From: Perkinsus marinus ATCC 50983
Taxonomy: Eukaryota > Perkinsozoa > Perkinsida > Perkinsidae
Length of the DNA: 64,000 nt
Direction of reading: 5' to 3'
Assembly: GCF_000006405.1 (NCBI RefSeq)
Contig: NW_003201384.1
Span: forward strand, 174,728 to 238,727
The notes beneath the pieces are model-generated. The model was not told the DNA's origin, searched no databases, and saw nothing but the letters and a program-made list of their open reading frames with translations. How positions within the stretch are numbered: position 1 is the stretch's first letter; every line of letters begins with the position of its first letter. The translations under genes and the position numbers were made by a program. Below, in pieces: positions 22,530-32,200 of the stretch.

Positions 22530-23128
22530 TTTGTGGAAGCCGGCAGCAGCAGCAGCAACTGTTTGAAGTCTGGGCATGCAGCGTGTAAGCATGCTGGGAG
22601 TAGTGGTGAAATGATAAGGTGGAAAAGTTTGAACTACATTGATATGCATAACCGCTCACCAGCCCAGTCAGGCCAGAGCTGAGCGACACCTGACTGTAGA
22701 CATTTGTACGCAGCTGTTGAGTCCTCCCCGTCGTGTAAACACCCTTAGAGAGGAACAGACCCTGTTGCTCTACGCGACATTTCACAAGCATCCAAGCGTC
22801 ACAGGTGAACAGCGTTGCACTGTGAACATTTTTATAGACCTGCAGAGTTCCGCAGGTACAGTAGGGCTGGTCAGCGCGGAAATTCACAGAATGAGAGCCA
22901 CCAACACAACCTACAACCCATGCCACGCTGCATTTCGAGGAACGTCAATACATTCAGCTTACACACATCAAGATTCGACACCTAATAAATTCTTCCAAGG
23001 AAATGCACAAAAATGTGCCGAACCTACGTTGACCCAAGAGAGCAAGATTCCAAGCGCCTACGTGGTCGAGCAACACCACAAGTGATTTTGAAGAAACTCG
23101 ACTGAACAGAATATGAATACAATTGGCT
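22530..23128. other. Gap between malate dehydrogenase and hydrolase
   Basis: Apart from the possible N-terminal extension of malate dehydrogenase (to about 22650) no gene is visible. The 148-codon plus frame 22639-23085 has no recognisable domain and runs opposite to both neighbours. The malate dehydrogenase promoter should lie here, but no motif stands out. Confidence 0.4.
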
Positions 23129-24836
23129 TCAATCTCTCTTGTTCACAGTAGTGCTTCCCTCCATCAACTTAAGTAACTCATCAGTCATCTCATTAGGCGC
23201 GGTGAGGACCATATCGTGTGGCTGGTGGGGGGACGATCTTATAAGACAACAACTTCATAGATCCCGTCAGAGTGTCTAGGAACTCCGCAACCTTCGGTGT
23301 GTTCACAGTTCCGTCATCACCCGCCAACAGTACACGTACAGGGCATTTCACCTGAGCAGAATTCCATAAAAATCTCCAATCACGCCGATCTAAGATGCCA
23401 GAAAATTATAATGTTCATTTAGAGTTTTCCACGTATGGCTAGGAGCACATTCTTCAATCAGTTTCCCATGTAAATGTCATCATATCAGGATCATTGCCCC
23501 CGTTGTTATCAAACCCTGGAAGTCGCTTTCTCTCAAAGCTAAATCGGTTCCTGCTCCCCATCACTCCGAATGATAATGAACGTGGAACAAGTATGACTCC
23601 CGAACTTACTTCCGGGAGGAATCGTACAAGTCCGTCACGGAGAGGGAAATCTATAAGAGTGCGAGTGTAGGCTCGGAAGAATGCTGGATTGTACATCCAG
23701 TCGATCATGGTATTCTCATGGATCTTGGGGTACTTCTCAGGGTCGAAGAATAACTCATAACTGATGACCTCAGCCAGAGTGCCGAGGATGTCGCAGTACG
23801 GCGACTTCACTCGTTTTATAATAGGAATAAACCACTCCTGCAGTTTTCCAAGGCCACAGCCCGCAGGACAAATCGTGAGCACACCTGAACGCAGACGGCC
23901 TCCTCAAGACCAACAAGAAAAATCCGTGTTTACCATTGATCCGGTCAGGATTCGTAGCTGCGCAATGCACCACTACACACCCACCGAACGACATTCCCAG
24001 CAGATACACGGGACGGTCGGCAGGCACCAAGTTCTCAACCACCGCCATAATCTGCTTAGAGAAACGCGAAGCATCGTAACGCCCTAAAACGACATGAATT
24101 CTCTCGCGCGTGGTATTCGATTAGACCCAGCCTCACCTCCCTGAGGACAATCAGAGAACCCCCGACCCCATAGGTCAATCAGAAGTAGTTGATATCCTTC
24201 ATTCTGCAATCTATTGAGTATCTCATCTCGTGGGAAGAAAGTTCCATCACTTCCAACACCAGCAATCAAAACCACAGCTCCTTTACAATCGACCAGATCC
24301 GGTTCTATCTCATAGACCTATGAAAAATCAATGCCTTCACACATGAGCATCTGATACAGATCTTGAGGAGCGCAAATATCTAAGACAACTTCCCAGCGCG
24401 ATTCAATGGTCAGAGAATACGACGCGAGTTCAATCCCTCGTACATGCGTTTTATATCCATCAACATCAACATACTTCCCTTCCCTCTTGGTCGACGGACG
24501 CCAATCACCTCCGCGTTCTAAGTTCTTCTCCATCTTGTACCTGCCCTCACGAGCTGTCTCCAAGTCCTTCAGTCTACGTCTCGAGAAGCCTCTTCGAGCA
24601 CCGAGTGAATCAATAACGCTGCGTTATTGTCGCGTTAGTGTTCTGATACCAACGCATCAGAGCACCACAGCATTCAAGTCGACTCGACGTAAATTCCATC
24701 AACCCTATTACTTAGGATAAACCACATCCACAGGAATCCAATGAATCCAACAAACATAGCGAGCCACTCTAGGTAGGAGACCAGCGAAATACAGAATTAT
24801 CGGTGCTACTATCCAGCCGTAGATAACACTATTCAT
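23129..24836 (-). CDS. Membrane-anchored alpha/beta hydrolase
   Basis: Alpha/beta-hydrolase-fold enzyme, substrate unknown. The ATG at 24836 gives an N-terminal hydrophobic anchor (YGWIVAPIILYFA). Next comes a linker exon (about 24620-24410), then GAVVLIAGVGSDGTFF, LLLIDLWGRGFSDCPQGG (oxyanion-strand and D-x-x-G-x-G-x-S motif), and PVYLLGMSFGGCVVVH with nucleophile elbow G-M-S-F-G-G (about 24000). A lid region follows (KSPYCDILGTLAEVISYELF...), then CPVRVLLAGDDGTV with the likely acid Asp, and HDMVLTAPNEMTDELL with the catalytic His (stop 23129). All three triad positions are present. Two 13-nt GT...AG stretches (24769-24781 and 23222-23234) have to be removed to keep the protein in frame. 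Other borders are approximate. It is most like ABHD/monoglyceride-lipase-type proteins. Confidence 0.72.
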
Positions 24837-24912
24837 ATTAGCTAAAATACAATTCTGAAAAGTATAACCTATAATCTACCATGAGTATAGAGTAGAGTAC
24901 AAGTCTAGAGTA

Positions 24913-25287
24913 TTATCTACCAATATAATGTAAAATATACCATTTCGTGTATGTTCTCTTCCCGCCAAAATATTTCTGAAGAGCGAACAGGGACAGCAAA
25001 CAAAATCCATATAAAGATCCGCCCGCCCAACCTGAACAAATCATTGACTCCAAGTTGCGATATTCGCCAACCTGACTAACCGATTTGTCCCAAAATGACC
25101 TCAGAGCAAATTCCCCCATCACTCCACCGAAACAACAAGTCTCTGACAGCACAGAAAAGAGGCTACCAATTAAACGGCAATTCCGTTGCCTAGAAGACAA
25201 CATAAGATGCAATAAATCAAAGAATTCCCACAACCACAACAAATCTCTTGTAGCTACCATAATCTCATCATCCTCACAACACATCAC
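24913..25287 (-). CDS. Predicted multi-span membrane protein
   Basis: A 124-codon frame with several hydrophobic stretches (LLWLWEFFDLLHLMLS, ETCCFGGVMGEFALRSFW, GWAGGSLYGFCLLSLFAL) ending near KRTYTKWYILHYIGR. Residue make-up is protein-like and membrane-like. It precedes the hydrolase on the same strand but is separated by a stop and 76 bp. No family was recognised. The start codon given may be GTG/ATG within an exon rather than the true start, and introns may be missed. Confidence 0.45.
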   Translation of the reverse strand: MMCCEDDEIMVATRDLLWLWEFFDLLHLMLSSRQRNCRLIGSLFSVLSETCCFGGVMGEFALRSFWDKSVSQVGEYRNLESMICSGWAGGSLYGFCLLSLFALQKYFGGKRTYTKWYILHYIGR

Positions 25288-25521
25288 GTCTAAGCATCAC
25301 CACACAACAACTGATACGTTCGTCGAACGGTGCTGAGTCGAACAGACCCAATTCTACCACTCTATGGGAGATGCTCAGCAACCTGAAAGTTACGTACCAG
25401 CCTGATCCACACGTCCTCGTATGCTACCGGATATCCCTCCTCGTACTAGCAGAATAATCACCAATGTACATTATACATGGTATTGTACTTAGAAAGTCTC
25501 TAACATCATCTGACATGCCAT

Positions 25522-27560
25522 TCAGCTCAACGCCAACAACGACCTGAAACCACGTCCATGACCGACCCCACACCGAAGGCTGTCGCCTACCATGTCATAA
25601 CTGTGTTCCTTAAGAGAACTGATTCGGTTGGAAAGACATCCACGAACAACTTTCGCCTTGCCCTCCAGCGAATTAAGTTTTAATTTTCCCCACGCTGCCG
25701 CAGCCTTACCCTTATGACCATCAACCACACATGTAGATTCTGAAAGATGAAGACCAACTCCTATCCATCAGGGCTCAAGAAACAGCGTCGAATTTCGGAA
25801 TCGTGGCAGAAGTCCAAATCCCCCACGACCACCCAATTCACTGAGTCATTCATAAGACTATAAGCGTGCAATTTACGCTAAGGAGCTGTTATCCGAGGGC
25901 AACAGAAAGATGAACCCACTTCAAGTCATCTCTCGACCATGAAGACCCGATCGGATATGTCTTATAGCGCAATGAACGAGCAACAGGGCTAATTCTCAAG
26001 CCAAGCCGCCAGAGATTGCGCATCAATCATCCCACATGAACATGCATGAGCCCACCGTCAAAGAGCTTCCCAACAGCGATAGTGTACAAGGCCAATCCAG
26101 AGGGCACTTCGAGTAGCTGGCGTCGACCACTGGCTGGGATTCGAGACATAACTTTCATAGCGGTCCGAACCTAGGAGCAAATCAAAACACCACTTCCTCT
26201 ACTGCACGACAACCCACCATCCAATTAAGCTTCGCCGCCTCGGCTACAGGATTGGTGAGACCACCATAGCACTCCTTGAACCTCAAGGACACGCTTGATG
26301 GAAGACATGGGAGAGTGAAGTATTCGATAACGGATGCCTCACTGATCTGAAGTCAATTCTCGCTCGCCCAGGAATCTTTTGGAACCGCCAAGGATACGCC
26401 AAGATACCACTCACCTTCTTCGCATCTCGCGAATTCTTTCCACACTTGTTGTGCGTCCCATCTACAGTCAGACGCAAGGTATCGTCAGAGCAACGTACCG
26501 TTGACGTCGTCGACGCTTTGCTGCTTCCCCCACCAGTGGCGATGACATCGACAACTACTCGCCTTAGAGTTGACGATGTACTCAGTGCAGCCTGCAGTTG
26601 CGATGCCTACAATATAAGGAAAAAACTTACTCCAGTTCTTCGATAGACACGAGGGATTCCACGATGCGCGGATTGCGCTTCACACGTGCTACAGCTAAAA
26701 TGCATAACCCTAGAATTGAACCCGGAACCTTCAGATTATCAAACACCACCACTCCCCAACTTACCTGTAATACAGGTAATGCAGCCTTCGCATGAACAGT
26801 GAGGAGCAACTCACCAGCATTAGGGCACAGAATTAACGAGACAGTCCCTTCCACTCCAGACAAATGCTCTCGTATCTAACTCGACATTCCTTCACCCGCC
26901 TCACACTGTTACGCAGTGCCTCACAATTAACACACTTTGGGCGATGACCGGATGATACACACGATTCAGCAACTTCGCAGTAGCCTCTACTGCCTGAAAC
27001 AACTGATGACAAATCAAAGTCTTCCCAAGAACAACCAACATCGTCTCGGTCCAACACTTCCTCGAGGACCAACTCGCCAGGGGTCTCCGACAGTAAATGC
27101 AGTACACAAGTCGAACAGTAATGGAGATGGTCAGATCTCAACACACTTATCTGATACAAAAATCGACAAATGCAATGACCCGAATTAGTACTCACCTTCT
27201 CACTGCTGCGATCCTGAGAAGGTCTCGGCTTCCTCCTCACATTACAACAGTTACCAAAGCCCTTGGGAGTGGCTACACCCCAGGTGGCCTCCATTAATTG
27301 TGGCAACCGATCCAGTAGACTGATGCAACTCCTCTTAGTACGACCAAATAGATCTACAGCAAATCAGCATACCATCCATTCTACACATCACGATTGCTCA
27401 CCCTCCCTTCCTTCCTGAGGCCACAGAAAGGACACAGCGTACTGATCTCCACTGCTTTCGTAACTCCTCAAGTACGTCTTCAATGCCGAAGTCACCATGC
27501 TCACTTTACGTTCTAGATGGGCATCATAGGCCGCACTCGACAACACCTACCACACCAGAC
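25522..27560 (-). CDS. Uncharacterised multi-exon protein with CxxC pairs
   Basis: Minus-strand coding blocks: about 27545-27414 (AYDAHLERKVSMVTSALKTY...); about 27345-27195 (RTKRSCISLLDRLPQLMEAT...NCCNVRRKP); about 27144-26830 with CSTC and KCVNC pairs; 26700-26631; 26606-26420 (LQAALSTSSTLRRVVVDVIA...); about 26345-26245 (ISEASVIEYFTLPCLPSSVS...); about 26170-26010 (VRTAMKVMSRIPASGRRQLL..., ending MHVHVG); then 25900-25740 and 25728-25522. Where both sides are clear, the introns are GT-AG and 44-70 nt. The Cys pairs could bind zinc. I do not recognise the fold, and the blocks may belong to two genes, with a possible end at the TGA near 26030. One intron (26704-26773) carries a tRNA-like segment. 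Confidence 0.4.
26704..26773 (-). repeat. Intron carrying a tRNA-like sequence
   Basis: On the minus strand GTAAGTTGGGGAGTGGTGGT, then GTTTGATAATCTGAAGG, then TTCCGGGTTCAATTCTAGGG and ATTTTAG. It begins with a splice donor and ends with an acceptor. The interior resembles a tRNA D-arm/anticodon-arm/T-arm order, with GGGTTCAATTC as B-box and GGGGAGTGGTGG as a weak A-box. Confidence 0.45.
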
Positions 27561-28099
27561 TGAACTATGGTGAATCTCTATCTAGTATAACCATAAGCCA
27601 TCACAGATATACAAGAAACTCTACGACTAAGGCCTGACTTATCGAGTCAGAATAATGCAATACTCTCGTTGCATAATTCTACTCTGCGAAAATCTGAAAA
27701 TGAATCCGGCCTTGTGATTGGACCAATAACGATGCAATAACATATACCGTAAAACACTGAACCTCAAGACGAATCGGACAATAGATAAAACCACTGCAAC
27801 AAGTCTAGCATTCACATAACGATACGATATCAGTGATGAACAGTTCCCACTTCCTTACTCGATCAGCTAAATAGGCTTCTAATTGGGCACTAGTCAGAGA
27901 ACCGTGCATACTGTTGGCCATTGAATATGGCAAAAGTCTACAAATACTATAAACTCCCATAACACAACAGTTGAGCCTATTACATAGAACGCTAACGATA
28001 TAATACTATTTATCGACAACACACGATTATGCTCACTGATTATGATGTCCCATCACATATTACACAAACAACAACAAGAAGAAGCCATCCTTCACCTCA
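27561..28099. other. Intergenic, nothing recognised
   Basis: AT-rich spacer between the Cys-pair gene and the GYF gene. No coding frame with support and no repeat copy were noticed. Confidence 0.4.
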
Positions 28100-28906
28100 T
28101 TAAGAAGGCGTCACAAGCTTCCTTCGGGCCTTACTCGAGATCAACGCAGCACATGTAACAATAACCTGCGCTTCGTTCAATTTGGTCGAGAACGGTTGAT
28201 GGCCAGGACCGTATAACTCCCCCAACTTTATAAAGGGTCCACCTTCCCTTATAGTAACTTCAAGCTCCCGAGTAAAGTACCCTTTCTCATACCAATTCCG
28301 CATTTCCGCAAATGTAAACGGTCCGCGTTCAGTTCCCCTCGGGTCCTTATACCTCCACAATTTATGTCCGGATGGTATCGCATTAGAAGCTCTTGTGATC
28401 GCCTCAACCCTCTGCTGTAAAGAAAGCTTCTTAGCGATATCTTCCTGGCTAACCGTATTCTTCTTAGACCAATTCCCGTACTGCCCCTGGGCCTGCGGCC
28501 TCGAAGGACCAACTGTACCGTAGAACTGCCCAGGGATGAACTCAGCCGCATTTGCTGACAGCTCCTTCCTCAGACCTTTGGTACCCCCCAGAGTGGTAGT
28601 GGAGCTAGTTGAAGTAGTATCATTATCATTGATAGTCATCAACAAGGCCTTCAGTTCACGATTAACGCTCAGGTCATAAATATCAATATCGTCATTCTTC
28701 TGAGCATACACCAACTTATCCAGCTCCTTCTCAGTGAGCCTATGATATGCACCCTCAGTGCCCTGCTCCTGCTGCTGGTCAACACTGCTCATGGCCTTTA
28801 GTTGCTTTGACGCGCCAGCAGCTACACCGGACGGACCTTCAGAGGAGTAGATGGGCTTATCGCCGCCGTTCGCATTATCATTTGGAGACGACTGGTCTTG
28901 TCCCAT
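28100..28906 (-). CDS. GYF-domain protein with PAM2-like motif
   Basis: The start at ATG 28906 (MGQDQSSPNDNANGGDKPIY) gives 268 aa to the stop at 28100. An upstream in-frame extension to 28987 is possible, but CCAG just before the ATG looks like a splice acceptor. The first half is polar and disordered. Residues about 124-133 read LSANAAEFIP, which fits the PABP-binding PAM2 consensus (L-x3-A-x-E-F-x-P). At about residues 187-238 is a GYF domain: LWRYKDPRGTERGPFTFAEM, then W-Y-x-K-G-Y-F (GYF signature), then a strand and ...GPFIKLGELY. GYF domains bind proline-rich partners in splicing and in translational repression (GIGYF/4EHP). Combined with PAM2 this points to a cytoplasmic mRNA-regulatory adaptor (inference). 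The gene appears uninterrupted over this range. Confidence 0.8.
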   Translation of the reverse strand: MGQDQSSPNDNANGGDKPIYSSEGPSGVAAGASKQLKAMSSVDQQQEQGTEGAYHRLTEKELDKLVYAQKNDDIDIYDLSVNRELKALLMTINDNDTTSTSSTTTLGGTKGLRKELSANAAEFIPGQFYGTVGPSRPQAQGQYGNWSKKNTVSQEDIAKKLSLQQRVEAITRASNAIPSGHKLWRYKDPRGTERGPFTFAEMRNWYEKGYFTRELEVTIREGGPFIKLGELYGPGHQPFSTKLNEAQVIVTCAALISSKARRKLVTPS

Positions 28907-29199
28907 TGCTGGGAACACAAACTGAACAGTGAGGATCAAGTGCTGATTAACGCCCAGGAAGGACAATCTCAGCGATTGGATGTTCATCAGTTGGGAATTT
29001 ACCCTCGAGCTAAACTCTTTTGAATGATGATACTAGAGAGAGAACTTACCTCACATATACTGAGGCCACTAATGCAATGTCAAAGTTGGGATGCATAACT
29101 CTACCTTTTGTACACCCATAGGGGCCTATAGCGAGCTCGGAGCGATTCAACATCGGATCACTTGCTCTCTCGGTAAATCTTAAGTTTCCTCAGCAAGCG

Positions 29200-29225
29200 G
29201 TCGCAGGTTCGATCCCCGGTCACGT
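29200..29225 (+). repeat. tRNA-like T-arm box
   Basis: GCAGGTTCGATCCCCGG, a B-box match (GGTTCGATCCC), upstream of the coiled-coil gene start. No cloverleaf partner sequence was found. Confidence 0.35.
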
Positions 29226-29262
29226 CATCACGCAAGGCGACGCATTCTCTCACATATCATTA

Positions 29263-32200
29263 ATGATGATACTCAACAGCAGCAGCCATGCCCCCCAAAT
29301 AGCTGCCTACCAGTCGGATCCTCGCAGACTCTCTCTACAATCCCTACAGACTCAACTGGTATCAACTTCTTTGAATCTACCATGCAATGTGTGGGAAAAT
29401 ATGCACATGTGTGTTGATGACAATATGAAAATTCGAAGGAGATTTATAAAAAATTCTCATTGATATCGGTACACTTCCAGCCGAGTTCATATATAAACTT
29501 GAGGAAACTTCTGAGCTCAGCTGAGGAAAGCGAACCCATATATTCCTCCATTACTGCCTCAGGTGTCCGGTCTAGCGGCGGCCCCTCCCAAAGCTGCTAG
29601 CAGTAACAGCAGTAGTTCAACGAAGACTCAAAAGAGTAGGGTATCTCCCAGCGATAAATGACTTTCCTATTTTTCTATCAGTTTCGACCGATTTAACCCG
29701 CCGTTTGATATTCCCGAGTCACATCGTGACACCTCGTAGACCAGCGACCTCTCAAGATTCCTCATGGTCTAAACAACTACGAGAAGAGAACAACAAACTA
29801 CAGCTAACACGGTGAGCGGAGAAATTCGTTTTCCCTATCAATCACGCATACAATCCACCGTCACGTCATAAAACCTCATTCGCGATCATTGGGAATTTAA
29901 TTTCCGAGTGTGCCCCCGATACGATCGACGATATGACGTATTCACACATGTCGTTAGTTGGCCTGATGATTGCGCCTATAACGTAAGGTGCTGAGGAAGA
30001 GCACTACACCATTCGAAAGGGTGACACGGACCATCATCAACTCAATAGATTTACTACAGTTGAATCACCTCTGATAAATCTATGGATAATAACTGTTAGT
30101 GTTTCGCCAGACTGGACTGAACTCTGCACCACTGAGGTCTCAAAGAATGAAAATCTAAGTGCCTCATGATCTCTTATACAAAGTCAAATCTCTTGAACCG
30201 AGCTGATCATCATAAAAAGCTTAGGCTGCTCTGCCAAAAGTGAGATCGATGACGTAATAGGCGTTCATGATCAATAACATGTGCGCGCGTGCGACGAGCA
30301 TCCCTTGCACGCATACGCTGTCTAAAGGCGCCTATTCAGAGGGTGCTCTAACAATAACCTGATCGACTCAGTTGATTAGGTTATCATTAATGAGTTGTAG
30401 AATTGAGGCTGTCACCACAACCGAAAGTTTATCATCAATCTCGTCTAGAAATTCAATTATTATTCACTATGCGAGAAAAAAAATTAGTTCTTTGCAGCAT
30501 GGAAATTCGAATTGTGTAGTTTTCAAATTCATGAATAAAATTCATCGACCCGATATCACAAAATCAATTTCGGCCAATTTTTTCCCGAATTTAATACTAT
30601 CACGTGTACTATATAGCGACTCCAAGTATTCCGCTACTCCACCAGTTTACTATCAGATTGAAGTCCCGCCTCGAAGCTGAGCAACATGCAATGGAAAAAC
30701 TCTCTGGTCAAACCAAGTGCTTAGAGAACGAGCTCGGGACTCAGGAAACGACCATTCGAGGTGAGAGCAGCTTCCTATCGTGTATACAGTGTGTTCGTTT
30801 TTGATAGTTCAAAACGAAAACTTTGCTGAAATCAACAATACTATATCGGAGTCTCAACCGTTTTACGTGAAGAGCTGTGATATTCCATGTGAAAAACGCG
30901 AGCTTCGAGATATGATATGAATTCAAAACACATGGGGAATTACACCGGAGAAATCACCTCGTAAAACACATCACGTATTCTACGCGTTATTCACTGCTCA
31001 CACGCGTTTTTCGCGAGATGAAGTGTAGAATGTGTTTTCATATTACGCGTGAAACTCGACTGTATAACCAAATCTAATCGATATTAGATTATAACGAGGA
31101 GCTCAATGTGGCTGAGGAAGCAGCGAGAGTGGCCCTGATCGAGAGCATCGGCCTGCAGAGGAAACTGTGCGAGATATGTCGCCATTTGGAAGTCCGAGCT
31201 GCATTCCAACAGTCCATACGTAAATACGCCAATGATTTCGAGTGTAATCAGCTCGATTTACGGTATGAGAATTTCCCTGTAAAAAAGTTGACAAAGTGTG
31301 TGTGGGCAGTTTTATGGGTCCTCCTCCTAGTAGTCGATCGACTCTTTACGATAGAAGCATGGAGAGCTGCAAGTAGTAGGGGGAGTACTCTAGTTGTTAT
31401 TGACTTTTCCGGTCAGTTCTTCGGTATATTCCCAAGGTCCCCCGGTCAAGACCCCTCCTAGAGTGAGTTGTGTTTTTTCTGCCACTTTTGCATGTTACTA
31501 TTGGAGGAATATATATATTCGCTTTCCTCAGCTGAGCTCAAAAGTTTCCTCTATAATGAAACCAATAAGAATTTCCGCAAAATTTCCTCATAATTTTCAT
31601 ATTGTCACCAACACATGTAGTCAACCATGTGCATGTTAGGTTACCTCTAGCCATACGGATGCTGATGATGAGTTTTGGGCGGCACTCAGGCAACAGATTA
31701 ATAACATTGATAATTGGCTTACTCCTCACAGAGGCAGACGAAGCGGTAAGTGGGGAGTGTCCATTTATGGAGTAGACAATCGGATACTGGTGACCGATCA
31801 TATATACTTGTAACTTGTAATAAATATTACATATTACTTATACACTGAGTTTTTGGACTACAGTACCCCCACTGACTACTGACACACTAGTAGATAATTC
31901 ATAGTGAGCCTCGTTATCATAGGCAACTAAGCAGCGTTTTTTTTTCTTAGGCAAATTCAAAAAATCTGTGTTTCTCGCTAACGAATCAGAGTTTCGAGCT
32001 GAAACTTCAACAGGGTATAGTTATCATCAAGATACACCACATGTTGAGTCGAAGCGGTCATGTTCGGAACGGTTACTGATATATCATGGCTTATAACGAA
32101 CTAAGATTGGTCATCTAAAACCCATTGAAATGGGTGTCAATGACCGATTGAGCTGTTTTTCATGATCTATAGTAGTACTTAGTATGAGGAGTAAGTAATA

